Shown here piece by piece: positions 12,027 through 22,344 of a stretch of 64,000 bases of DNA. Origin of the DNA: Russula earlei (Eukaryota; Basidiomycota; Agaricomycetes; Russulales; Russulaceae); NCBI GenBank assembly GCA_025769875.1, contig JAGFNK010000001.1, positions 541,791 to 605,790 on the forward strand, read 5' to 3'. Under the pieces are notes generated by a model. That model had not been told where the DNA came from, searched no databases, and saw nothing but the letters and a program-made list of their open reading frames with translations. Every line of letters starts with the position of its first letter. Position 1 is the first letter of the stretch. The translations under genes were made by a program, and so were the position numbers.

Positions 12027-12041
12027 GATTATGAGACCTGG
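12027..12041 (+). other. Probable primer-binding site
   Basis: GATTATGAGACCTGG follows the LTR directly. Its reverse complement, CCAGGTCTCATAATC, looks like the anticodon arm of a methionine tRNA (CAT anticodon in a CTCATAA loop) rather than a tRNA 3' end. This suggests priming by a cut tRNA half, as known for some copia-type elements. The identity of the primer is an inference. Confidence 0.45.
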
Positions 12042-12180
12042 TCATCCCTGACATCACAAACTCCCACCAGCTTCCAAATTGCATAACGAAACACCATGAG
12101 CACCCCCACAGCAACCACAAACATTGTGCCCTCAAGAGGCAGCCACGCTCCCACCGTAGGAGCCACGGGAAAAAACTTAC

Positions 12181-14424
12181 ATGGGCGGCCAACACGGTTA
12201 CAACGGACCACTCTTCGAAGGTGGCACAGTCACATACACACAATGGAAAGCTAATATAGAGGCACTGTTCAAAACAAATGGCCTGATAGAAATCATAAAT
12301 GGGACATACTCAAAACCGGACCCCAGCAATGACCCGAGCAGCTTCACCGACTGGGAGCAGAAAGATCGTGAAGCACACGCCCACATTTTACTCACATTAA
12401 AAGGGCACGCTCTCGACACTGCCCTAGGCATTGCTGGAGCCAAAGATACTTGGGACACATTCGAAAAACAATTTTCACGGAAGGGCGAGCAACACATCGC
12501 ACATTTATTAACGGACCTATACTGGGTCACTTTCTCCGAAACTGAACCCATGGCTCCTCAGATAATATGACTGCTATTTGCCGCCCAAACCCTCGAAAAA
12601 CTTGGATACCCCATTGACGAGAAAGTCCTCATATGGATGCTAATCCTTGCGCTACCGGAAAACATGGCCAAACTCAAGGCCACTCTTCACTCGACGCCGC
12701 CCAGCCTGCTTACAGCTGAGCACGTCACAGACCGCATCCTCCATGAGGAGTGTTGGATCCGACCGACCGGTGATGCAGCTACGACTTACATTGCAAAGGC
12801 GACCCAAATGAGAAAGAGCCGGGAAATGCAAAGCGAGAAAGGCACAACATCAAAGTGCACTCACTGCAGACACAGGGGGCACAATACACACAAATGCTGG
12901 AAAATTCATGGAAAACCAGAGGACAAAGCAGCAGCAGCTAGGACTGGCACAATCGCGCACAACACAGCGATGCCCATGCCCGCTATGACTGGCATGGGTG
13001 CGCACAACGCAGCAATGCCCACAACCACTGGGACCGGCACAAGCATGCACATTGTAGCAACGCCCGCAGCTCAGCTACCAGCCAGCGCTGCCATCGCATA
13101 TGTCCCCACATCTGATAACAGCATTTCATTACATCTGGCAGTCGAAGATGAGCCAATCCATGCGTCCATGACCCGAGAGCAACTCCGAGCCACCAATCTC
13201 AGAAACAGCTGGCTCCTCGACTCCGGAGCCTCAAGAATCATGACTCCCCACTCAAATTGGTTCACACATCTCACCCCGCTCGCATCGCCCATTCAAGTTG
13301 CCTTAGGCGACAATAGCGCAATAACTGCCACCGGAACCGGACAAGTACTAGTCCAGATGCACGCATGCGGTGTGTGGAGTACTGCGATACTTTGTGATGT
13401 CCTGCACGTACTGGACCTCAATGGAAACCTCTTATCAGTCTCCCACCTCGCTCAACGTGGGGTGGAAGTGCGCTTCCAGGGGCAGACTTGTGGGATATAC
13501 AATAAAGCAAACAAATTGATTTGTGAGGGAACATTACATGACGACTTGTACACCATGGCCATCCAAACGCCAACACTCGAGTCGGCGCGCACAGCAACGC
13601 CACACCAACCCCTCACAGAACACAGCCACAAAACCAAAGCCACGCTTACCACATGTGTGACGATCTTCCAGGCCTCCCTGGATACATTCTCTGAACAGGT
13701 TGCGACCTGGACAGACAATAAGCCGCAGAAGAAACATGCCGGCGGGCTGAAGCACAAGTTAAAAGCACCCCAGCACCCCAAGCCGTCCGCTGCGCGCAGC
13801 CCGAAGACCCTCCAATTACATGAAGGGGGCGAACCCACCAACGTCGCAGAACGCGCAACCCGGACACCTCTTGACAGGGTCCGGGCGACGCATGCCGATG
13901 CAAACCTACCCACATGCGCCTTGGACAATCTGACATCTGAAGAGGCCAGGAGCGGGACAACTCCTGACCCCTCTCGGTTGCAAGTCCTCGCAACATGTGT
14001 GTCTGCACACGCCCCGGAGAAGAGACTCACCAAACCGACCCAAAGGTCGCTGGTGCACGCGTTCCCGGGCCATGCAAAGCACATGCAACAGGCAGCCAAG
14101 CCTGCCCATTGCCCCACCCCTAGCACCATCACACCCCGCACCGTCATATCCGACAAAGGGGGCCCCATGTTGTGCATCGAACACATAATCCTCCAATATG
14201 ACAGAACGGCTGATAGAGCCAAAAATTGGGAAATGGTAATCAATTTGAGGGGGGTGGCGGAACTGGTGGACAATGCGGAACAGCCGCCACACACGAAGCC
14301 ACAAGGCATCAGAGCAGAGGAGCCCCTGCCTGCTCAGCCTGAAACAGGTGGACAACGCAGAGCAGGCACCACACGCCAAACCACAGGGCATCATAGTGGA
14401 TGCGATTCCACCTGCTCAGCCTGA
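12181..14424 (+). pseudogene. copia Gag and protease, broken
   Basis: Gag starts in a frame with FEGGTVTYTQWKANIEALFK, typical of copia Gag, and stops at TGA 12568-12570. The same frame goes on (LLFAAQTLEKLGYPIDEK) for about 600 codons, so the TGA is probably a single CGA-to-TGA change. A zinc knuckle, CTHCRHRGHNTHKCW, lies near 12857-12901. The protease active-site motif SWLLDSGASRIMTPH lies near 13210-13250. Downstream the reading is Thr/His/Pro-rich and lacks the integrase HHCC and DDE motifs. Where the true start lies is uncertain, because an ATG at 12096 is in another frame. The product cannot be a full polyprotein. Confidence 0.75.
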
Positions 14425-14430
14425 AACACC
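14266..14430 (+). repeat. 82-base tandem duplication in the copia internal region
   Basis: Two adjacent copies begin GTGGACAA at 14266 and 14348 and end CTGCTCAGCCTGAAACA. They have diverged moderately. Confidence 0.65.
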
Positions 14431-14739
14431 ACAAAGTCAGCTCACAATTCACAAGGCAGAAGACTCACCTGCGCAATCTGCCATGGGACCACCAAAGCGC
14501 ATCACACACGTGCTCACACCCAACCAAGGCAACAAAGCGGAGGAGCCAAATGAAGGAGAAGCAGGAAAAGGCATCACATGCCGAACCTGCAAGACACACA
14601 GCTGCAATGCAATAACAATGCACCTGAGGACCAAGCTTCCTCACAACCTGAAATGTGCCCAAAACGCGCCACTCGCACACCCGTCCACGACAAGGACACT
14701 TGCCATTCCCCCATCCCGCATGAGCACCGAATGAAACAT

Positions 14740-15755
14740 ACTGAGCAGGGAAACGTGGCACACAAAAATGTAGCCATTAACCCCAAGTCCTATGCTGAGG
14801 CGACAACCCATGCAGATTCTACCAAATGGGCAAAGGCATGCAACAAAGAGAAACGCGTGTCCAAAAACACGGGCATTCTTAAAAGTGTGCCACGCCCAGC
14901 AGAATGGAGACACAGCAGGGAAGCGAAGAGACCTTCCTAATAAAGAGGGGGTCAAACCACAAAAACCAAAATGCAAGGCCCACGTCATCACGCAGGGACT
15001 CACCTAAGTCGAGGACAACGACCCCAATGAAATCGTGCTGCCAGAATACAGGCACCCCTTGCACCCTGGCCCTCACTGCAGAAAGGAGTCTAGCAGTCCA
15101 TCAGATGGACAACAAGTCCACCCACCTAAATGGAGAACTAATGGACTGAGACCTTCTTGAAAGCGTGCCCAGGGAATAACCACCAATGCACACGCAACCG
15201 CGCGTACCCAGTATGCCCAAGGTACGAGTGACCACCGCCCTGACCTTCCAGCGCAACTCCGGCATCCAGCCGATCTTGGTCAGACATGTTGACCCCGATT
15301 GGACCAGCAAAGCCCATTCTGGACTTCATCTTCATGTTGACAGGCAGAGCCATAAACTGGAGCCAAAAGAAGCAAGCCCCGGTTTGCACCCTTGAGCACT
15401 GAGGCAGAGCACACTGCGGGTGCACACACCGCCGAAGAAGCCGCCAGGCTGAGGCAACCACTCACTGGATTGGGCCAGAAGACCCATCTCCTCACAATCC
15501 CTCATGTTCATGTCAACAACCAGCCGACCATCACCATTACCAGGAACCCCAAGTTCCACAACTGCACCAGAACACACCAAGGTGTGACACCATTATCTTG
15601 CAGCAGAATGTCGACTTGCAGGGGACCAATCTCGCCTACACTCCATCAGAAGAGCCAGTAGCCAATGTATTGAAAAAGGGTCCCATCTGCGAGAAGCACA
15701 AAGGTCTCGCAATGGAAATGGGAGAGAACGCACACCACTCAGGGCTGAGGGGGCA
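14740..15755 (+). pseudogene. copia reverse transcriptase and RNase H remnants
   Basis: NPKSYAEATTHADSTKWAKA near 14780-14840 matches the start of copia RT. VHQMDNKSTHLNGEL near 15095-15145 matches the RT block with its first aspartate. From 15392 the RNase H end is readable (STEAEHTAGAHTAEEAARLR, then NNQPTITITRNPKFH). In another frame YTPSEEPVANVLKKG and LRGHVG precede the 3' LTR. The YVDD block and most of the RT are absent. Confidence 0.7.
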
Positions 15756-16003
15756 TGTTGGACGTGCAGCTGACAAGTGCCGCGCGAACTGGACAATCCA
15801 GACTGTACATGTAAATAATTCAAATTTAGTTATTGTTCGTTTTCCCTCAGTCTTTTACACACGAGACTGAGGTCAGTACTACACCTTCCTTTACATTCCT
15901 TTATAGCTAATACTGTACATAGCCCTTATTCCATAGGTTAGCATACTAACCTGAATACAGTCTTTTACACACAAGACTGAGCCCTTATTCCATAGCTCCA
16001 ACA
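15756..16003 (+). repeat. 3' LTR of copia element
   Basis: TGTTGGACGTGCAGCT to CTCCAACA, following a purine-rich tract (GGGCTGAGGGGGCA) that fits a polypurine tract. The duplication CTCAC follows. Confidence 0.9.
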
Positions 16004-16008
16004 CTCAC

Positions 16009-16544
16009 ATGTAGCCTTGAAAATGCTAATCAAACAGCGAGATCATTGAGGCCACGCGGGCTGCCAAATACAGTTTGGCAACCGCAATTAATGTAATTCA
16101 AGGTTCCAAGGTCTTACCTGATAAGGAAGTGATCACACCCAATCAGAAAATGTGGATGGAGACAGCCAAGCATATGGGTGTCAAACTCATATGGGGCCCA
16201 AAACAATGGACCAGTCTCCCCAACGCATGGGGATTGACAGCGCAAAGCATTGGCATCGCTAAGGGAAAGTGCCACCATGTTCACAATGATCCATATGCCA
16301 GGGGCGAACAGTCAGGCAAGTGTGCCAAGCCCAATGCAACATCTGCCACTGTGAATGCACACACGCGTGCCCTTGGGGAACCATCGTCCATCCCTTGGAA
16401 CCCCCCTCCCTCTGATGCCACCGCCTCCCTTGCACCAGGTCCCTTTGGACTTGCACCACTGCCTCTAATGGCCTCAACTGCTGCTGTTCCTTACAACACA
16501 AAATCTTTTTTTGTATCATTTTAATTTATTTGTCTAATAGCTAA
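16009..16544. other. Interior of the host transposon; no recognised gene
   Basis: An open stretch on the plus strand (16075-16524, about 149 codons, Pro/Ala-rich end) has no motif I recognise. It lies between the copia target duplication and the MITE and is probably transposon interior. Confidence 0.35.
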
Positions 16545-17096
16545 GGCCCCTTTTACCAACCGAGAATTCTTGAATCTTGAACTTGAATTTGGATTTCAGG
16601 GTTTTCCAGGAGTGACAGGAATGACAGGTGTGATGTAAGTGACATAATAAACTAATATGAGTCTATTTCAGATATGAGTTATTTTTTGGTGTGATTTGCT
16701 GGGTTTACATGTGATGTAAAATATTTTTTCTAACCCTTCCTTCCACTCCTTCCAAGTGGGGTATTGCAAGCATGTCATTAAGGCAGAATATGTGTCACCA
16801 ATGTGTGGGTGCACATCTTTGTGCAAATTTTGTATGTGCAGCTCTGGTGAAAATGGGGCTGCAAGCACCCAGATGTTGAGCTTGAGTCAGACTGCTCGAC
16901 TCCAAGTTTGATGCTGACACATCATGTGTAACCCCATATATGTGAATATGCAAATGACAACAGAAAAAATTGCATATTAATTTATTATATACATCATATC
17001 ACTTACATCACTCCTGTCACTCCTGTCACTCCCAGAAAATCCCAAAATCCAAGTTCAAGTTCAAGATTCAAGAATTCTCGGTTGGTAAAAGGGGCC
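16545..17096. mobile_element. PIF/Harbinger-like MITE with long inverted repeats
   Basis: The left end GGCCCCTTTTACCAACCGAG and the right end are reverse complements. The similarity extends about 100 bases inward (AATTCTTGAATCTTGAACTT, then GTGACAGG-type repeats). A 3-base duplication, TAA, flanks it (16542-16544 and 17097-17099). TIR type, TAA duplication and 552-base length fit a Harbinger-type MITE. No coding capacity. Confidence 0.8.
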
Positions 17097-17548
17097 TAAT
17101 AAATAAGTCATTGAATATGTAATTGAGAAAATTATTTGGTGTCATTTAAATGCATGATTGATGCACTGATTCTCATGCTGACACAATTGCCTTTTATGGT
17201 AACTCAACCCACTGCAAAAAGAATGCAACTGTAGCTGTACTAGTATGTGGGCACTAGTTGGAAAGAGGAATGGAGGAAATGGGACAGTGAAGGGAGAGCA
17301 ACCTTAAAGCGTGGCAGCTAGGGGATTCAGTGCCAAGCTATTGTCCTCGCACGCAATAGAAGGTCGTCACAACGCAATGAAATGGGCGCCCGTGGTGTGC
17401 GTAAAAAAAAACTTTCTCGTACTTGTTGGACGTTGCAGCCACACACACTCGCCATTCGGAGTTTAGAACTTCCGCAGTGCTCTCATTCCCATCACACGCG
17501 TCCTCTGTCGTGTCACTCATCCACTCGTACCTCTCTTGCATTGCATTG

Positions 17549-18158
17549 ATGTCGACCACCAATACCCATGAGCCTGTGGTGGAGCACAGTCATGGCGTGT
17601 CCACCCAACGGCCAGTCACAGCCTTAAGCGAACCCCCTGTGGCCCACATGATGCCCATGATGATGAGTGTGGAGTCTGTCAATAGAGCAGCACGGGCTGA
17701 ACGACTTGACGAGGATGATGTATACACCAAGTCATTTATGCATACGTTGTTGAAACAAATGGGCACTTATCTTATTCAGGACACAGACTCGGACCACATG
17801 ATGCCCGTTGTGATGAGTCCAGAGTCTGCCAATAGAATGGCACGATGGGGAGAGGCTGGACGACGCGACAGGGATGATGTATGCACCAAGTTATTTTGGG
17901 CATACCTCAACTGATTTTTTTTTAGGGCATTCGGGTCACAGACCGTGTGATGCCAGTGGTCTCGGGCATGATGATGAGTGTAGAGTCTGCCAATAGAACG
18001 GCACGATGGGGAGAGGCTGAACGACTCGACAGGGATGACGTATGCACCAAGTCGTTTATGCATATTGACCGTTCTTTGATGTGCATTTTCAGGACACAGT
18101 CCGCTCCGCATCTAAACCTTGGCATTTCAGCTGGTGCAGTTGCGTCAGGAAAGCGTGA
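17549..18158 (+). CDS. Small cysteine-tailed protein, array member A, with triplicated exon module
   Basis: Proposed exons are 17549-17719, 17780-17878, 17926-18039 and 18093-18158, giving 149 residues. All junctions are phase 0 with GTATAC/GTATGC donors and CAG or TAG acceptors. The ATG is chosen because the leader CACTCGTACCTCTCTTGC and the opening MSTTN match the other members. Exons 1, 2 and 3 each end in a version of SVESANRTARWGEAERLDRDD followed by a similar intron, so an exon-intron module has been copied twice within the gene. The last exon ends in FSWCSCVRKA. Unlike its paralogs it has no TATA element at the usual place, only a run of nine A residues. I do not recognise a domain; the function is unknown. 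Confidence 0.6.
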
Positions 18159-18233
18159 ATAATAATGACCTTCCGTGCCGGTTTGTTGTCATCCACCGCC
18201 CGTCAGTGAGCCGTCTCAGCCTGGGCCACCAAC

Positions 18234-18575
18234 TTGCCAGTCGCCAAACTCAAAACCAAGTCAAACGGTCAAGCTTCCAAGCATGACATTCGTACCATTC
18301 CTTCCGCCGTCAGCACTTCATCGCCCTCCCTCTCGCTGCTTCAATTGCCTGCACCTGCACCTCCCGCCCCTCAGAACCGACGCACCCCCAAAACTCGCCG
18401 AAGAGCATCGACAGATGCCTCCGCCCACGTCCCTCGTCCTGCATTCCAGGCGTCCATTACTGTACGTACCTGCTTTTCCGACTTGGTTATTTTTTCGTTT
18501 TAGTCTAGACTTGCCGCGCGACTCCGTTTGGATGGCCCGTCCTTCCATCTCGCATTTCAAGGACTTTTCTCATAG
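18234..18575 (+). pseudogene. Two-exon gene fragment without start codon
   Basis: The first exon reads from TTG 18234 (PVAKLKTKSNGQASKHDIRT...) through a Pro/Ser-rich stretch and a basic patch (RRTPKTRRRAS). It ends at 18461 before a GTACGT donor. An acceptor TTTTAG at 18503 joins in phase 0 to SRLAARLRLDGPSFHLAF and a stop at 18573-18575. The reading looks genuinely coding, but where an ATG is expected (ACCAACxTGCCAGTC) the base is T, and an in-frame stop lies just upstream. It may be a 5' gene fragment duplicated into the array. No family recognised. Confidence 0.4.
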
Positions 18576-19238
18576 CCACCCGCTTTGGTACCTTATCGAC
18601 TGACTTTGAGGGTAACGACTCTATGTATATAGACGTGTCCTCGTCTTCGAGAACCAGGATATGATACCATCAACAAGAAAATAAAACCTCAGCGTCTCCT
18701 CGATATCGTCCGCGCGCGCCGCGGCTGTCCCTCCCTCCCGCCTCCCTTCCTGGCTCTCCCTCTCCATTGCCTCTCCTCAAAGTCTACCTTTTCCCCTCAT
18801 GCAAACGCCCCCTTATCACAGCTAACGGCACTCAATCGTGTCGAAATACAGTGCAATGGGTAGAAAAGGTATCTCAAGCATGGCGCAGATCCGGCAGCAC
18901 GGGATGACCACAAGTGCATTACATTGGATGGTGCGCAGACCAGAGCGCGAGGGTTTCACGTTGTGGTTTGACCTTCTCGATCCACAGAACAGTATCCGGG
19001 CCCCCTTCAAGTTCGTCCCGACCAGCACTACCCCGGTCACGGTTTATGATTTAGATTCAGAACAGAAGTCATCATCTATTCGTCGTCATAGGTACATAAG
19101 CGCCGAGCGCCAAGCTGCTGTTGTCCGCGCAATAGATGATAACCCAATGAATGGGGCGCCTGTGGTGTGCGTCACTTATATAAGTTTCTCGTACGGGGCC
19201 GACGTGGCACCCATCCACTCGTACCTCTCTTGTATCGC
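18576..19238. other. Intergenic and promoter region of array member B
   Basis: CT-rich around 18715-18800. From 19080 it is homologous to the upstream regions of the other members. TATATAAG lies at about 19177 and the leader CACTCGTACCTCTCTTG at 19216, just before the ATG at 19239. A long open stretch here overlaps this promoter homology and is not believed. Confidence 0.5.
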
Positions 19239-19534
19239 ATGGTCTCCGACTCTACCACCAATATCGCCGACCCTGCGGCGGTACACAATCATGATGGCCC
19301 GTCCACCCCACTACCAGAGATAGGGGACTCTCCCATGTACCAGGTGATGACTGCAGTGTCTGCCAATAGAAGGGCACAAGGGGGGAGGGCTGAACGACTT
19401 GACTGGGATGATGTATGCATCAACTCATCAATTTATACCTTAAGCGATTGACAGGCGTTCTTTAGGACACAGACCGATCCCCATCCAAGTCTTGGTTCAC
19501 CTTCGGCTGGTGCAGCTGCATCAGGACAGCTTAG
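19239..19534 (+). CDS. Small cysteine-tailed protein, array member B
   Basis: Exons 19239-19412 and 19466-19534 give 80 residues. The intron has a GTATGC donor, a TTAAGCGATTGAC-like branch region and a TTTAG acceptor; phase 0. The first exon opens MVSDSTTNIADPAAVHNH and ends in RAERLDWDD. The second is short and ends FTFGWCSCIRTA, close to member A. TATA box and leader are intact. No membrane segment, signal peptide or CaaX box. The function is unknown; the tail cysteines could be acylated or bind metal, which is inference only. Confidence 0.65.
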
Positions 19535-20522
19535 TTTACCCTACCTACCCCTAAACAATTTATCCGCAGAGTTGATGGGATTGGGGACATCAATGTTCAG
19601 GTTGACCTTCCAATTTTTTGTCTTCCGGCCTCCTCAATCCTTCTGGCGCTCAATCTAGTGCACGTCGATGAGTTCAGGCGATCATCACGGAAATCCATCC
19701 ACGCTTCTGGGACTCCAGCCTCAATCAGCACGACGGATGGATTGATCGATTTGCGAAAAGCTATCTTCTCAATCGGATGCTGCAACATGAACCGTGTGGA
19801 TCTTGATAAGCAATGTCCTAAGCTGCTGTCATCTGTGGACCTCACTCACACGTACATTCACCTTTACTGCTAAATCAGTCCCTGGACCAGGATTGTGAGC
19901 TATTCTGATCACGCTTGGGAGTCGACGCAAGTGACTCATGGTCGGCACTAGTAGAAAAGGCAGAGGCTTTCGGATCTTGCCCAGCGTTACGCTCCGTTAT
20001 CTAGCTTGGGGAGTTGGTTTGTTAAGATGAGATCTAAATGAGTTAGTGCAATGCCACAGGGACGGTAGTGGCTGTATGTCGGTGCTAGTCTATAAGAGGA
20101 ACGAGGACGGTGAAGGCCCAATGAAGGGAGAGGCAGCTGTTGAGTTAGTCAGTTTTGTTCTAAAATAATAGGTTGAAGGTTGAAGTTCAGCTTGAAGCCT
20201 GAATAATACTAACAGATTGACTTGCTATGGAGATTCAATACATCTGAAGAACCAAATTGGACACATTTATGGATTCCCTTCGCTGACCATCCCCCAAATC
20301 CTTGCCATTCACCACTGTCAATAATATAGATTCAGAAGTGTTCTGTTCCTCGTCATTCGTAGGCACATGAGCGCTGTGCGCCGAACTGCTGCCCTGGGCA
20401 CACAATAGAATATGTCAAGACAAACAATGAACGGGTGCCTGTGTGGTGGGTGAAAGCCCATATAACTTTCGCCTGCTAGACGACATACCACCCATCCCCT
20501 GGTACTTCTCTCGTGTTGCACA
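19535..20522. other. Intergenic region between array members B and C
   Basis: No supported gene. A stretch near 19640-19870 is open but unrecognised. From about 20340 the sequence matches the promoter of member B, with CATATAAC near 20459 in the TATA position. Confidence 0.4.
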
Positions 20523-20842
20523 ATGGCAACTGCCAACATCGAGTACCCTCCCGCGGCGCATCTCAATCATGGCGAGTCTGTCCAACAGCCAGTCATAGCC
20601 AATGTTCAGCCACGTGCCGCGGCCGCGATGACCGTAGGGTCTGACAATGGAACACCACGATTGGGAAAGGTTGAACGACTTCGCGGGGGTGACGGGGTTG
20701 ATGTACGCGCCGAGTTGATTGTTTATGCATATCTTAACTGATTGACTGGCGTTTTCAGGACGTAAATTGGGCCGCCGGCGAATCTTTTAATTTCTCGTTC
20801 GGCTGCTGCAAGTGCTCCGACGCAGCCGTCGAGTCAGGCTGA
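20523..20842 (+). CDS. Small cysteine-tailed protein, array member C
   Basis: Exons 20523-20702 and 20759-20842 give 87 residues. The donor is GTACGC and the acceptor TTTTCAG, with a CTTAACTGATTGAC branch region; phase 0. It opens MATANIEYPPAAHLNHGE, continues with QQPVIANVQPR and MTVGSDN, and reaches VERLRGGD near the junction. The second exon ends NFSFGCCKCSDAAVESG. The core words YPPAAH, Q-PVI-NVQPR and ERLRGG are shared with members D and E. The function is unknown. Confidence 0.7.
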
Positions 20843-21478
20843 ATGTCGCCGTGCTGGTGACTTTGAATACTGCGCCCTTGCAATTCGGGCAGCTACCCAT
20901 CGACCAGTTCTCATGACCAGATTGCCTAGTGTAGACATAGCCGCAGACCCTACCAGGCCTCCATTGATAGGACAACCCGTAATGTATGTGCGCCTGTCAT
21001 GTATAAGTTCTTGTTTAATGGGATTTCGAAGCATGTGACATACCATATGCGCGTGTGAGCGAGGGCAGTTGTATCCCGGATGATTGGATGGTGGGAATGT
21101 GATGCTCGAGAGTCCAAGATCGTAGATTGGAGTGGGAAAAACCCCAGTGTGGCAGATATGACCAGTCAGATGAAAAACCGCTGCAGCTACAGAAACGCAA
21201 TGGGTTGCTGTGACTTTATCGAGTTGGAGGTCACTGACTATGCCCCTTCATCCTCATGGCTCATTAACATCGATGATTTATACTTAGGAACGTCCGCCCG
21301 ATCCTCATCTTCTTAGCACCAGATAGATGAATGCTGGGCTCTTGCACTGGCGCAGATAAGAATGTCAGTCAGAGTTAGGACGTAATGGGTGCCTTCGGGT
21401 GCCTGAAGTGACATATATAAATTGCTCACGCTGGGTAGATGTACCGCCTATCCATTCGTACTTCTCTTGCATCGCATA
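20843..21478. other. Intergenic region between array members C and D
   Basis: No supported gene. It contains the duplicated 3' flank and, near 21060-21340, a segment repeated before member E at 21950-22260. CATATATAA lies about 60 bases before the ATG of member D. Confidence 0.45.
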
Positions 21479-21763
21479 ATGTCTGCCAATATCACGTACC
21501 CTCCTGCGGCACACCGATACTATCGGGGGTCTGCCCAACAGTCAGTTATAACCGATACTCAGCCACGTAACGGGCCCACAATGACTGTAATGTCTGACAA
21601 TGGGAGAACACAAGTGAAAAAGGCCGAGCGACTTCGGGGCGGTGACGCATTCGTATCCGCCGATTTTAATATATGCATACCCTGAATTGACTGACATTTT
21701 CAGGACGCGATCTTTAATTGTAGCTGCGGGCTACTTGACGACTGCATGAATTGCGATCCCTGA
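21479..21763 (+). CDS. Small cysteine-tailed protein, array member D
   Basis: Exons 21479-21652 and 21704-21763 give 77 residues. The donor is GTATCC, the branch region CTGAATTGACTGAC, the acceptor TTTTCAG; phase 0. It opens MSANITYPPAAHRYYRG and ends exon 1 in KAERLRGGDAF. The second exon reads DAIFNCSCGLLDDCMNCDP, with four cysteines in 19 residues. Start, leader and TATA agree with the paralogs. Confidence 0.7.
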
Positions 21764-22344
21764 CTTACTTTTACGCTTCTAAATGTGGCCAGCTGGTGAC
21801 CTGTGAGCACTATACGGGCAGCTATTCATCTGACCGCTCTCATGATTGCTTAGCGAGCAGGCCTTTCCTTCAGTAATACGGACAACCTGTAATGTATGCA
21901 CGCGAAAGGGATTCGAAGCACATGGCTTACAAGAGTGGGAGTTGGTCCGGAATTGAGTTATGGTTGAACAGGCAAGGCTAGTCCAAGATCGTGGGTTGGA
22001 ATGGAAATCACTTGGCGTAGTTCTGTAACAAGATCGTCAACTAGAGCGCATATGTCGCCAGTCGCCCTGAATACCTGCCCTGTGAGAGCTCCAGAACGCA
22101 AACTATGGCTGTGTGAGTTGGATTTCAACGACTACGCCCCCTCAACCTCATCCCTCATCGCTATCGACGGCGTTCGTCCGGTCCTCGGTCTCTTGGCAAG
22201 CTGTGGCGCCTCGGGCTGTACCAGCGCAGCGCGTAGAATGTTAGGGTTAGGAGACAATACGTAATGCACAAATGCCCCATATATACGTCACTGGATGATG
22301 TATCGCTCATTTCACCTTCACCCGTACTTCTCTTGTGTTGCATG
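21764..22344. other. Intergenic region between array members D and E
   Basis: Duplicated flank of the array unit; no supported gene. CATATATACG near 22275 sits in the TATA position and ACTTCTCTTGTGTTGCATG precedes the start of member E. Confidence 0.45.

Larger units (their letters stand above)
11781..16003 (+). mobile_element. Defective Ty1/copia LTR retrotransposon
   Basis: Two near-identical LTRs (246 and 248 bases) bound the element, and the 5-base duplication CTCAC is found at 11776-11780 and 16004-16008. Inside are Gag with a CCHC knuckle, an aspartic protease motif, then remnants of reverse transcriptase and RNase H. The integrase is missing, so an internal deletion has occurred. Stops and frameshifts interrupt the coding part. 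Unlike its surroundings it is rich in CG, so it arrived recently. Confidence 0.9.
11514..17214. mobile_element. DNA transposon defined by about 68-base inverted repeats, split by copia and a MITE
   Basis: The left arm starts CAGTGGGTTG at 11514; the right arm ends with its reverse complement at 17214. The match runs about 68 bases with a handful of mismatches (shared ACCATAAAAGGCAATTGTGT). Subtracting the copia element and the MITE leaves about 0.9 kb, so it is non-autonomous. No clear target duplication is visible outside, so the superfamily is open. Confidence 0.6.

Noticed and set aside
13452..14309. Minus-strand open frame of 285 codons
   Set aside because: It lies antisense to the copia Gag-protease reading, which has clear zinc-knuckle and protease motifs. 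The minus reading is Cys/Trp-rich with no family pattern.
18838..19323. Open frame of 161 codons before and over array member B
   Set aside because: Its second half runs through the promoter and leader conserved in all array members, and out of frame over exon 1 of member B.
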